Assembly: GCA_001767035.1 (NCBI GenBank)
Contig: MEKR01000188.1
Coordinates: forward strand, 1-53,364
Direction: 5' to 3'
Origin: Acidobacteria bacterium RIFCSPLOWO2_02_FULL_61_28
Lineage (GTDB): Bacteria > Acidobacteriota > Terriglobia > 2-12-FULL-54-10
DNA length: 53,364 nucleotides
The translations under genes and the position numbers were made by a program. This document shows, in pieces, positions 26,542-34,713 of the stretch. Position 1 is the stretch's first letter, and each line of letters opens with the position of its first letter. A model generated the notes under the pieces. That model saw only the letters and a program-made list of their open reading frames with translations. It did no database searches and was not told the origin of the DNA.

Positions 26542-27456
26542 ATGGAACTTGGACCACCGTTCGGCCTGCAACCCTTTGAGGTGCTGTTTGACAAGAGCGA
26601 GTTCAATCGCGTCTTGCCGCCGGGCTTGCTCGCGTTCGTGGGGAATCTGGGTTTCCCGCCCCGGCCAGCCGGGGAGCGCCCCTGGGTCTTCGCCAATTTT
26701 GTGCAGAGCCTTGACGGGCTGGTGAGTTTCGGCGGCCGGCGGCACAGCGGCGAATGGGTGGCGCGGAGCCGCCACGACCGCTGGATGATGGACCTGCTGC
26801 GCGCGCACGCTGACGCGCTCCTCTGCGGCGCGCGGTCGCTCGCGCTCGAAACGCTCTCGGGCTCCATCCCCGGCGGGCCAGTCTATCGCATTGTCCACCC
26901 GGAGCTGCTCCGGTATCGGCAGGAACGGCTGGGCCGCAAGAAGCTCATCGTCATTCTCGTGACCGTCAGCGGAAACTTGCGCCCGGCGGACTACCGGCTT
27001 TTTCACTCCGAGCACGTCGAGGCATGGATCGCTACAACCCCCGACGGACGCGCGCGCCTGGGCGATCCCGGCAAAGCGCGCGTTCTGGTCACCGGACAGG
27101 GAAGCGTTTTTGACCTGGGAGACTTATTGCGCCGCCTGCGGAGCGAGCACGGCATCGAGTACCTGTTGTGCGAGGGCGGGCCGACGCTCTATGGCCATCT
27201 CGTTCGCGGCGGTTGGGTGGATGAAAAATTCATCACGGTCGCGCCGCAAGAGATTGGCCCGGGCATTCCTCCCGAGCAGGAACTGACGGATTGGGAAAAG
27301 GCCGGCGGGACCCCGATCCGTCCGACGAGCTTTGCGGGGACCGGGTTCACCATCGAGGAGGCGCGCTGGTATCGCTGGGTGAGCTGCCGGAAGGCGGGCG
27401 ACCACGAGTTCAGCCGGTACCGGGCGGCGTCGGTGGGAATGCCAGTTCTTCCTTAG
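26542..27456 (+). CDS. RibD C-terminal domain (dihydrofolate reductase-like) protein
   Basis: A 304-residue protein with the RibD_C fold, used by 5-amino-6-(5-phosphoribosylamino)uracil reductases and related NADPH-dependent reductases. Visible are WVFANFVQSLDGLVSFGG, the block RHDRWMMDLLRAHADALLCG that lines the NADPH site, VLVTGQGSVFDLGDLLRRL and YLLCEGGPTLYGHLVRGGWVDE, a strong family signature. There is no deaminase domain, so it is not a complete RibD. The start at 26542 (MELGPPF) avoids overlap with the divergent methyltransferase gene, 28 bp away; an in-frame start at 26506 exists. A riboflavin role is possible but no other rib genes are present. The stop overlaps the stop of the next minus-strand gene by 4 bp. 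Confidence 0.85.
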   Translation: MELGPPFGLQPFEVLFDKSEFNRVLPPGLLAFVGNLGFPPRPAGERPWVFANFVQSLDGLVSFGGRRHSGEWVARSRHDRWMMDLLRAHADALLCGARSLALETLSGSIPGGPVYRIVHPELLRYRQERLGRKKLIVILVTVSGNLRPADYRLFHSEHVEAWIATTPDGRARLGDPGKARVLVTGQGSVFDLGDLLRRLRSEHGIEYLLCEGGPTLYGHLVRGGWVDEKFITVAPQEIGPGIPPEQELTDWEKAGGTPIRPTSFAGTGFTIEEARWYRWVSCRKAGDHEFSRYRAASVGMPVLP

Positions 27457-28259
27457 GGTTTCGCTTCTCCGCGTCGCGCCCTCGGCAGATGATCTTCGAG
27501 CAGATGGTCCTCGCAGACCACCGACTCCAGCATCAGCGCGTTCCTCCCCGTCGCCAACTGGAAAACCCTCTTTCCATTCCAGGGTTTCGCATAGGTCTTC
27601 GGGTCTTCAAAGGTGAAGTCAATTTGCAAGATGTCCTGTGCAGTGCGCCGGATGCGCTCCACGATGTGCATCGCGTCGCTTTGCGGATGCCCCATCGTGT
27701 CAAGCCAGGTAAGCCCGTTGAGCGCGATCGTATCCACGACCAGCGTGTCGCCTTCATACTTGCCGGTCGAGTGCCCCATGTAGGTGTTGTACATCCCCTC
27801 GGGATGTTCCTGATTCATGTGGACTCGGCGGATGCCGTTGCCCGACTCAAACAGAATGTACACGACGCCGGGCGTTTGAACGATCTCAAACGGGTGGTTG
27901 ACCGTGAACGCCCGTGTCGGGCCGTAGGGAAGACAGTGGATGGTGGGGTCGAGCGGCTCGTGTCCACGATCGAACGGATTCCGCAGATACCCCGAGCGGA
28001 TGGCTTTGTATTTCGCCGCCGCTTCCGGGAGCATCTGCGGCTCCACGCCGTTCACCGTTATGGCGAAGCCCGGCCCCTCTCCGGGAGCCAGCACCCGCTC
28101 ACCACCCCGCGTGAGTCTTCCCCACACTCCAGAGAGGTTCGGGATCGAGGTCTTGGTGGTTCCCGACTCCGGCTGCGCCGGGGTCTGAGCGAGGACCACC
28201 GGCGAGAGGGCGAGCGCCCCGGTCAGCACAACGAACGAAACCAGTAAACGATTTCGCAT
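27453..28259 (-). CDS. Exported protein of an acidobacterial 'SGVW' family, function unknown
   Basis: A 268-residue secreted protein starting MRNRLLVSFVVLTGALALSP, a signal peptide cleaved after VLAQ. Mature sequence begins near IPNLSGVWGRL and contains PEAAAKYKAI, HCLPYGPTRAF, PFEIVQTPGVVYILFE, RRVHMNQEHP, YMGHSTGKYEGDTLVVDT, WLDTMGHPQSDAMHIVERIR and FEDPKTYAKPWNGKR. These are conserved in a large family of exported proteins expanded in Acidobacteria and other soil bacteria, with no assigned activity. The ribosome site AAGGGGGGG precedes the ATG at 28259. It follows the VOC gene by 17 bp on the same strand, so the two are cotranscribed. Confidence 0.8.
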   Translation of the reverse strand: MRNRLLVSFVVLTGALALSPVVLAQTPAQPESGTTKTSIPNLSGVWGRLTRGGERVLAPGEGPGFAITVNGVEPQMLPEAAAKYKAIRSGYLRNPFDRGHEPLDPTIHCLPYGPTRAFTVNHPFEIVQTPGVVYILFESGNGIRRVHMNQEHPEGMYNTYMGHSTGKYEGDTLVVDTIALNGLTWLDTMGHPQSDAMHIVERIRRTAQDILQIDFTFEDPKTYAKPWNGKRVFQLATGRNALMLESVVCEDHLLEDHLPRARRGEAKP

Positions 28260-28276
28260 GTTGCCCCCCCTTGTTC

Positions 28277-29086
28277 TCAATGCTCGTTCAGCTCGATGTA
28301 GGTCCCCCACGGATCGGTGAAAAAAGCGATGCCAACACCCGTCTGCGGGTTTTTGCTATAGGGCCTGTCGAACTTCATTCCGCCTGCTTCGAGCTTCTTG
28401 CAGTAGGCCTCGAGGTTCTTCACCTCAAACCCGATATGATCGAGCAATCTTCCTTTGGTTCCCACGGTGGGAGTGTCAGATTTGGAAAACGTCAGGTTTA
28501 CGCCGGGCATGTCCGCCGCCTGGTTTTGGCCCCGCATTCCGGGCTTGGCGCCGAACATTTTGGCGTACCAGGCCTGGATTTCCGGAATGGCGGCCTCCGC
28601 CACATAGAAATGGATGTGGTGCATCGCCATCGGAACAGCGAGCGACTTGTCTTCGAGAATCTCAATCCGCATGTCGTCCGGGGAGTACACGTAGGCCTGT
28701 CCGGGGATCCGGCCCGGCTCCACTTTCACGCCCGCGGCCTTCCATCGGGTAACCGCCTGCTCGGTGTTCTGCACCCGGAACCCGATGTGATTCACCACCG
28801 TTCCCACCATGCCGCCGGAGGACGGCTGTGCGCCGGCCGCCAAGTGGAGATAGACATAGACGCCGGGGATTTGCGAGACCTCGAACTGTCCCACTTTCAT
28901 CGGCGTGCCCCCGAGCGCGGTCCAGAACTTCTTGTTGGCCTCAACATCGCCTGTATTCAAATGCAGATGTCCCATGGCCGCGCCCGCTTCATTCGGAGGC
29001 GGGTACTGGAGAACAGGCGCTTGCGCCCACGACGCCGCCAGCGGCCACAGCACGACCAGACTCAGCATGGAAATCAATCGTTTCAT
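28277..29086 (-). CDS. Exported protein with two VOC (glyoxalase-like) domains
   Basis: A 269-residue protein with signal peptide MKRLISMLSLVVLWPLAASW and a site near AQA. There are two vicinal-oxygen-chelate modules: residues 35-135 (GHLHLNTGDVEANKKFWTAL, VVNHIGFRVQN, EILEDKS) and 140-265 (HHIHFYVAEAAIPEIQAWYA, LDHIGFEVKNLEAYCKKLEA, FFTDPWGTYIELNE). Metal-ligand His/Glu positions (HLHL, HIGF, EIL; HIHF, HIGF, YIEL) are retained, so a metalloenzyme such as a dioxygenase or isomerase is possible, but VOC enzymes are normally cytosolic and this one is exported. The ribosome site AAGGAG supports the ATG at 29086. It is the first gene of a two-gene unit with the SGVW-family protein. Confidence 0.85.
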   Translation of the reverse strand: MKRLISMLSLVVLWPLAASWAQAPVLQYPPPNEAGAAMGHLHLNTGDVEANKKFWTALGGTPMKVGQFEVSQIPGVYVYLHLAAGAQPSSGGMVGTVVNHIGFRVQNTEQAVTRWKAAGVKVEPGRIPGQAYVYSPDDMRIEILEDKSLAVPMAMHHIHFYVAEAAIPEIQAWYAKMFGAKPGMRGQNQAADMPGVNLTFSKSDTPTVGTKGRLLDHIGFEVKNLEAYCKKLEAGGMKFDRPYSKNPQTGVGIAFFTDPWGTYIELNEH

Positions 29087-29198
29087 GGATCGCTCCTTCC
29101 GTGTCAAGAGATAGAAAGTCGCCCATCCGCCTCGTTCATGAACCATCCCGGTTTCGTCATGCCCGGACGAATTCGTGTGCCACTATACTACTCAATTC

Positions 29199-31787
29199 TC
29201 AATCGGCAAAGTAGTCTTTGAGGTCCTGGCGGTCGCGTTCGAGCCAGGCGATGTTGGAGCGAATGAGTTCGAGCGTCTTTCGAATGGCGCGTTCCGTGCC
29301 GGGGACGCGGTGGCGGCGGAAGAAATCTTGCGCGTCTTCCAAATGCCGGCGGTCCGTGAAGCCGCTGGTGATGGCGATCATGCGGGAGAGCAGCCCGATC
29401 CCCCCGCCGTGGTACCGCTCCACAAACATCTTCCAATTCTTCTTGAGGCATTTCCAGGCCAGGTCGCGGCCCAGAGGATGGGTCGCGGCGCTCGCCAGCA
29501 CAATGGGCGTGTCCTGGAACCGCACCTGCTCGGAGAGGGAATATTGCAATACCGCCTGGATCAGCTCCGCTTCCCGGAAACTGCCGGCGGCACGCAGCAC
29601 CCGCACCTTTTCCTCATGCAGATCGGTCGAATGGTAGACCTCGAGCAGCCCTTTCCATTCCGTTTCGCCGCCGTTTTCGGCGACCAGCGAATAGACGGCC
29701 TGGCGCAGATTGGGATCAAGTTCTCCGCCCCGTCGGAAGCGGGCAAAGCGGCTGCGCGCTTCGCCAATCGTGGCCCGGTCGCCATAGCCGCCGAAACCTC
29801 GCAACGCCAGCGCGCGCAGGAGCACGTCCAAGTGCCCGTCCGACGGCCTCCTCTCCCATCCCTGCTTTTGGGCGACAGGCTCGAACAGTTGCCGAGCCGC
29901 TTCCTGGAACTTGGGCCGGAACCGCTCGCGGGAGAGCAAATTGTCAAGTGAGTCCAATACGGCGGCGATGCCGGTCCAGACGCTGAAGTCGCTCTCATTT
30001 TCATAAGCTCGGAGAACGCGCAACGCTGCGGAAGTCTTTCCATACCCGGCGCGCGCCAGGGCGAAGGCGTCATCGAGCAGCCCCAGACGGTCCACGGTCG
30101 GCAAGGCCCCGGCTGCGACCGCCTTCGTCAGCCGGCCCCAAAGCTCTTCCGAGTACGCCACGCGGTAGAGGCCGCTCTGGCCAGGATTGAGCTTGATCCA
30201 TTGCCCATCGCTCGCCGCGAGGCGCAGCCGGTGCCGCTGGCCCTTCATGGACTCAAAGACGGGCCGCGAGGCGCCCTCGACCCACACGCCCAGGGGAACT
30301 TGCCAGCGCAGGTTCTGGGGGTCGTGTCTGCCATCCGCCAGAAACCGTTTCTGTTCCACCTCGAGCAGAAGCTCTCCGTTGGATTGCTTCTCTCGCACGA
30401 TCAGCACGGGGTAACCGGGCTGGCGCGTGTAGCCCGCCATGATGCCGCGCACCGGCTTCCCGGACTCTTTTTCGAGCGCCTTCCAGAGGTCGTCGGTGGC
30501 CGCATTGCCGAACGCATGTTTCCGCAGATAGTTGTGCAGCCCTTTGCGGAAGCTCTTCTCGCCCAGGTAGTGCTCGACCATCCGGTTGACGACCGAACCC
30601 TTGCTGTAAGAGATGGCGTCGAAGACCTCGCGGATTTCGTACGGATTCTTGACCGGAACCTCGACCGGATGCGTATTCCGAAGGGCGTCCTGGTGCAGCG
30701 CGGCCAGGTAGTCGTCGGCCACGTATTGCGTCCAGGTCTGCCATTCCGGGAAGCGATGGTCCGTGGCTTTTGGCCCCATGTAGGAGGCAAAGCCCTCATT
30801 GAGCCAGAGGTCGGTCCACCATTGCATGGTGGTGTAGTTGCCGAACCATTGGTGGGCCAGCTCGTGGTCCACAACTTCGGCGACACGCTGCCGGGCCGAT
30901 TCGGAAGAATTCTGCGGGTCTACCAGCAGCGCGGTCTCGCGGTAGGTGACCAGACCCCAGTTCTCCATGGCCCCGGCGGCAAAGTCAGGCAGCGCCACCA
31001 TGTCGAGCTTCGGAAAGGCATACGGAATGCCAAACCAGTCGGCGAAGTAGGCGAGCGTGTGGCAGCCCTGCTCCAGAGCAAAACGGCCCTGCTCGCGCTT
31101 TCCGGGACTGGTCCAGACGCGGACGGGAACACCGTGCCGGTCCTTGTCTTCCAGCAATTCAAGTTCGGCGATGACGACGGCGAGCAGGTACGTGGACATG
31201 CGCGGGGTGGTTTCATAGCGAATGGTCTTCCAGCCCGGCTCGGCCCGCGCTTCTTTCCGGATCGGCATATTGGAGAGCGCCGTCAAGTTCTCGGGGACCG
31301 TCAGCGTCACGCCGAAGGTCGCTTTGCGGGCCGGCTCGTCCCAGCAGGGGAAAGCGCGGCGGGCGTCGGTGGCCTCGAACTGCGTGGCGGCGCCCCAGCG
31401 CTTGGCTCCGTCCACCAAGTACGATGTGCGATAAAAGCCGTGCATCTTGTCGTTCAGCTCGCCCTCGAACTCAAAGATCAGCTCGGCGGGGCCGCGCTTC
31501 AGTTTCCGCCCCCCCTTCCCAAAGTCGAGCGTGATGCTCTCCAGCTTCTTGTTTGGCTTGATCTGCCGGGCGTCGAGCGGCTCGGACCCGGCCGGGGAGC
31601 AAATTTGGGCTTTCGTGATTTTCAGATCCAGGGCGTGCAGCGTGATTTTCGAAACCGGCCTGCGAATGATGACCGTGATCCGCTCCGATCCCTGAAACGT
31701 GAAGTCTGCGAGATTCGGCTGCAGCGCGATTTCGTAATGAACTGGCTCAACTTCTTCCGGTAACAGGTATGGATTGCGATCCCTCAT
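29199..31787 (-). CDS. M1 family zinc aminopeptidase (ERAP1/PepN-like)
   Basis: An 862-residue M1 aminopeptidase that removes N-terminal residues from peptides. The exopeptidase motif GAMEN is at residues 272-276 and the zinc site HELAH (308-312) with the second Glu in WLNEGFAS (331). The catalytic Tyr is expected in ISYSKGSVVNRMVEHYLGE. The N-terminal beta domain starts at EEVEPVHYEIAL, and the C-terminal helical domain (ERAP1_C-like) occupies about 510-860. Length is normal for the eukaryote-like M1 type found in many bacteria. No signal peptide is seen, so it is probably cytosolic. GAGGAGA precedes the ATG at 31787. It is a single gene; 110 bp separates it from the VOC gene downstream. Confidence 0.96.
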   Translation of the reverse strand: MRDRNPYLLPEEVEPVHYEIALQPNLADFTFQGSERITVIIRRPVSKITLHALDLKITKAQICSPAGSEPLDARQIKPNKKLESITLDFGKGGRKLKRGPAELIFEFEGELNDKMHGFYRTSYLVDGAKRWGAATQFEATDARRAFPCWDEPARKATFGVTLTVPENLTALSNMPIRKEARAEPGWKTIRYETTPRMSTYLLAVVIAELELLEDKDRHGVPVRVWTSPGKREQGRFALEQGCHTLAYFADWFGIPYAFPKLDMVALPDFAAGAMENWGLVTYRETALLVDPQNSSESARQRVAEVVDHELAHQWFGNYTTMQWWTDLWLNEGFASYMGPKATDHRFPEWQTWTQYVADDYLAALHQDALRNTHPVEVPVKNPYEIREVFDAISYSKGSVVNRMVEHYLGEKSFRKGLHNYLRKHAFGNAATDDLWKALEKESGKPVRGIMAGYTRQPGYPVLIVREKQSNGELLLEVEQKRFLADGRHDPQNLRWQVPLGVWVEGASRPVFESMKGQRHRLRLAASDGQWIKLNPGQSGLYRVAYSEELWGRLTKAVAAGALPTVDRLGLLDDAFALARAGYGKTSAALRVLRAYENESDFSVWTGIAAVLDSLDNLLSRERFRPKFQEAARQLFEPVAQKQGWERRPSDGHLDVLLRALALRGFGGYGDRATIGEARSRFARFRRGGELDPNLRQAVYSLVAENGGETEWKGLLEVYHSTDLHEEKVRVLRAAGSFREAELIQAVLQYSLSEQVRFQDTPIVLASAATHPLGRDLAWKCLKKNWKMFVERYHGGGIGLLSRMIAITSGFTDRRHLEDAQDFFRRHRVPGTERAIRKTLELIRSNIAWLERDRQDLKDYFAD

Positions 31788-32331
31788 GCGGTGCTCTCCT
31801 CGTAACTGGGGCGTGGCTCGCCGTCCGCCGGAGCGTTCTCTTGCCAGGATAATCCAGTGGGCCGCGCGTTAACGGGTCCGCCCAACTCTCGAATATACCC
31901 GAAACACCCGGCGGGAAAAAATTGTGGAGCAGGGAGAAAACCGAGTCAACCGCTCCCAGCTCAACTTTCCCACAGAAGGTTAAGAGGATGAAAGGTGGAC
32001 CTTGGTAGACGATTTCAGAACTCTTTCGATGCGGGACTTTATCCCGGAACTACCCAAGTGTCCCCAGTTCTTGACGGCCTGAGCCTACCGAAAAAGTCCC
32101 TGGAATCGTTTTGACCCCTCCAATTTGTTGAATTATAATTCCCCTGCTACCGGAAAGGGCTTTTCGTGCCCAAAGGGAACGATTTCGGAACAGTCTTTGG
32201 GGGGGCAACTGGGGCGTGATAGCCGAATGAACGAGGGGCTCAATCTTTTCTGTCTGGTTGCGCTGACAGTTGTGTGCGTTTGGACCTGGAGTGGCTTTGC
32301 TCGTCAAAGTCGGATGAGAGAATGATCGTTC
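31788..32331. other. Intergenic region with a copy of the tRNA-Ala flank
   Basis: There is no well-supported gene. 31942-32002 is a diverged copy of the sequence at 33082-33143, next to and including the 3' end of tRNA-Ala. A 33-codon frame at 32227-32325 (MNEGLNLFCLVALTVVCVWT) could encode a one-helix peptide just before the phosphoesterase gene, but it lacks a ribosome site and is not annotated as a gene. Confidence 0.4.
31942..32002 (+). repeat. Diverged direct copy of the tRNA-Ala 3' flank
   Basis: Shares CGAGTCAA, GCTCAACTTT, AGAAGGT, GGATGAA and GGTGGACCT, in the same order and spacing, with 33082-33143. The last nine bases are the 3' end of the tRNA-Ala gene. The two copies bracket 1.1 kb holding the phosphoesterase gene. 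Confidence 0.6.
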
Positions 32332-33018
32332 ATGAAGATCTGCATTATTTCAGACGTTCACGGCAATTATGACGCCCTTTCGACCCTGCCCGCCGAATAC
32401 GACGAGCTTTGGGTGCTGGGAGACCTGGTGAATTACGGCCCCCAACCCGCCGAGGTCGTAGACTACGTTTCGCAAAAAGCTTCGGTCGTCGTCCGTGGCA
32501 ACCACGACCACTGCATCGCGTATAACGAAGACCCACGGTGTGCTCCGCGCTTTCGTGCCATAGCAACCGCGATGCGGAAATTCACAAACGAGGTGCTCAG
32601 CAAAAGCCAAAACCAATTCCTACATGCCCTGCCGCTCCACGCGGAGGTCAAGCGTGGAAACACGAGCTTTTGCCTGGTTCACTCCGTTCCATCCGACATG
32701 CTCTACGGACATTACGACGAAAACTTCGAGGGCTGGCTCGTTGAAGTGGACAGCATAAATGCCGACGTTCTGTTTGTGGGACACACGCACAAGCCATTTG
32801 TGAAAATGGTTGGGGGGCGCACGGTTTGCAATCCCGGCAGCCTCGGACAGCCTCTCCACGGAAAACCGGAGGCCCGTTACGCTATTTGGGAAGACGGCTC
32901 GATCGAGCTCAAAGGATTCGACTATCCCGTGGAAGAAACCATCCGCAAAGTCATGGCGATGCCTGTGGAGGATAAAATCAAGCGGGAGCTCGCCAAGGTG
33001 TTGCGGAAGGGCAAGTAA
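32332..33018 (+). CDS. Calcineurin-like metallophosphoesterase, YfcE-like
   Basis: A 228-residue phosphodiesterase/phosphatase of the YfcE/MJ0936 type. The metal-site motifs are all present: SDVHGNYDAL (DxH) near residue 7, LGDLVNYGP (GD), VVRGNHDHCIA (GNHD), the later His in LVHSVP and the final GHTHKPF. The usual closing motif NPGSLGQPLHG follows. Length is normal. No good ribosome site precedes ATG 32332. The gene lies between two diverged copies of the tRNA-Ala flank, so it may have been brought in at the tRNA. The physiological substrate is unknown. Confidence 0.93.
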   Translation: MKICIISDVHGNYDALSTLPAEYDELWVLGDLVNYGPQPAEVVDYVSQKASVVVRGNHDHCIAYNEDPRCAPRFRAIATAMRKFTNEVLSKSQNQFLHALPLHAEVKRGNTSFCLVHSVPSDMLYGHYDENFEGWLVEVDSINADVLFVGHTHKPFVKMVGGRTVCNPGSLGQPLHGKPEARYAIWEDGSIELKGFDYPVEETIRKVMAMPVEDKIKRELAKVLRKGK

Positions 33019-33133
33019 GTCCCGAAGGATTTACCTCTGGCGCGGGATTGGTATCACTCCGCTGGGTGTACGACGCGACTGCGAGTCAAACCGTTCCACG
33101 CTCAACTTTTCCAGAGAAGGTCAAACGGATGAA

Positions 33134-33209
33134 TGGTGGACCTGGGGGGAGTCGAACCCCCGACCTCTTCAATGCCATTGAAGCGCGCTCCCAACTGCGC
33201 CACAGGCCC
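33134..33209 (-). tRNA. tRNA-Ala (GGC anticodon)
   Basis: The complement of 33134-33209 folds as a complete 76-nt cloverleaf. The acceptor GGGCCTG pairs with CAGGTCC and includes the G3:U70 wobble pair that identifies tRNA-Ala. The D arm is GCGCAGTTGGGAGCGC. The anticodon arm CTTCA/TGAAG carries loop ATGGCAT with anticodon GGC. The T arm is GGGGGTTCGACTCCCCC and the CCA end is encoded. Confidence 0.97.
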
Positions 33210-33367
33210 ACGGTCGAGTTGATTGCCCTATTTGTAGCATCTTTCCCGAAACGGTGTCAAACCCAACGGGGCTGGGAATTCCGGCTGTCTGCTCGGCGCC
33301 TATGAATCGGGTCCGGCGGCTGCAATGGATATTGCGCGGGGGATTGGGCATCAGTAGACTGAAGGCG

Positions 33368-34285
33368 ATGCACGCTCACGACGTAAAGACGGGGTCGGTC
33401 TTGAAGTGGTCCATCGCGCTCATGCTGGCGCTGGCTCTGGCAGAAGCGGCGGCGGGGTATATGGCCAATTCGCTCGCGTTGTTGAGCGACGCCGGACATA
33501 ACTTCACCGATTCACTCGCCCTGGTTCTCGCCTGGTTCGCCTTGTATGTGCAGTCTAAACCGGCGACCGAGAGCAAGACCTACGGCTACCCTCGCGCGGG
33601 CGTCCTGGCGGCGTTCGTCAATGCGCTGCTGCTGGTTGCCATCGCGTTGTATGTTTTTTACGAAGCCTATCACCGGCTGCGGACTCCCCATGCGGTGGAC
33701 CCGCAGTGGATGATGGTGGTCGGCGGCTTGGGGTTTGTAGTGGATGCCGGGGTCTCCCTGGCACTGCTGCGGCAGATTCGGGGCGACGTGAACGTCCGCA
33801 CCGCGTTTCTCCACACTGCCGCCGACGCGGTCTCAACCGCCGGCATCGTAGTCGGAGGATGGCTGATTGCCAGGACCGGCGTGTCCGAGATTGACCCGCT
33901 GCTCGGCTTCTTGATCGGCGGGCTGATCCTCTGGAGCAGCGTGGACATCATCAAGGAGACTCTGAATATCCTGCTCGAAGGATTGCCGCGCGGCATGGAA
34001 CTCGACACCGTGGTCACCGCGGTGCGCCGCGTTGAGGGAGTCGAGAACGTCCACGACGTTCACATTTGGAGCCTGGGTTCCCGTACCCACGCCATGAGCT
34101 GCCATGTGGCCATCGCGGATATTCCGCCGTCGGAGAGCAACGAAATTCTGCGGCGCATCAACGCGCTGCTCGACCAGGAATTCCAGATCAGCCATACCAC
34201 CATCCAGTTTGAACATGCCGTGTGCGAGCCGAGTCCCAAGTGCTACGATCCGGCAGAGCCGGCCGCCGAGAGGAAAGGCGCATGA
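33368..34285 (+). CDS. Cation diffusion facilitator (CDF) family metal exporter
   Basis: A 305-residue inner-membrane antiporter that expels Zn, Co, Cd or similar divalent cations in exchange for protons. Six membrane helices are visible, with the metal-site pairs HNFTD (in LLSDAGHNFTDSLAL, helix 2) and HTAAD (in FLHTAADAVSTAGIVVGG, helix 5). A cytoplasmic C-terminal domain (from about residue 205: LPRGMELDTVVTAVRRVEGV, VHDVHIWSLGSRTHAMSCHV) binds regulatory metal. The N-terminus MHAHD is short. The start at 33368 is chosen because the longer frame (33254) runs toward the tRNA. It is transcribed away from tRNA-Ala. The HxxxD type in helix 2 suggests Zn/Cd/Co rather than Mn or Fe; this is inference. 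Confidence 0.94.
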   Translation: MHAHDVKTGSVLKWSIALMLALALAEAAAGYMANSLALLSDAGHNFTDSLALVLAWFALYVQSKPATESKTYGYPRAGVLAAFVNALLLVAIALYVFYEAYHRLRTPHAVDPQWMMVVGGLGFVVDAGVSLALLRQIRGDVNVRTAFLHTAADAVSTAGIVVGGWLIARTGVSEIDPLLGFLIGGLILWSSVDIIKETLNILLEGLPRGMELDTVVTAVRRVEGVENVHDVHIWSLGSRTHAMSCHVAIADIPPSESNEILRRINALLDQEFQISHTTIQFEHAVCEPSPKCYDPAEPAAERKGA

Positions 34286-34328
34286 GCCGGGATGCAGTTT
34301 CTACCTGGATTTATGGAGAGGTGGTTCT

Positions 34329-34676
34329 ATGTCTAAGAATCCGAGCGGGCCAAGAATATTCCTGAAAACTTGGAGCGGAAAGTCTACGTTCGAGTATCAC
34401 GGGACTGTTAAGGACGGAATCACGCTGCATTACGGGAAAGGGCATAAGAATCGCCTAGAAATAAGAGGGGCCGACATCCTCAAGGCAATTGCTGTTTTTA
34501 AGGGTAAAGAGGTATCCATTGGTACACACCATAGTAAGCCACCAGTGGGGAGCTTTGGCCACTGGTTCCAAAGAAACGTGACGAAGACAAGTGTCGCGTC
34601 GTACTTGGGGCCGATTTTTATTGCGGAGGGCTATGCCGAACGTGGTTCTCAGCCAGATTTGATCCTATTTCTCTGA
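34329..34676 (+). CDS. Hypothetical protein, 115 residues
   Basis: The ATG at 34329 has GGAGAGG seven bases upstream. The product is basic and globular, with no signal peptide or membrane helix; it contains FEYHGTVKDGITLHYGKGHK, LKAIAVFKGKEVSIGTHHSK and SVASYLGPIFIAEGYAERGS. No family was recognised. It starts 43 bp after the CDF gene but its composition is clearly less GC-rich, like the zinc-ribbon gene that follows 37 bp later, so these two probably arrived together and form one unit. Confidence 0.65.
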   Translation: MSKNPSGPRIFLKTWSGKSTFEYHGTVKDGITLHYGKGHKNRLEIRGADILKAIAVFKGKEVSIGTHHSKPPVGSFGHWFQRNVTKTSVASYLGPIFIAEGYAERGSQPDLILFL

Positions 34677-34713
34677 GATTAACAAAATTGGGTGTAAGCT
34701 TCCCCATGCGTTC

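Noticed and set aside
26514..26867. N-terminal extension of the tandem methyltransferase by 118 codons
   Set aside because: The extension overlaps the divergent reductase gene, is rich in Arg/Ser/Pro without family motifs, and the ATG at 26513 has its own ribosome site and starts right at the conserved domain.
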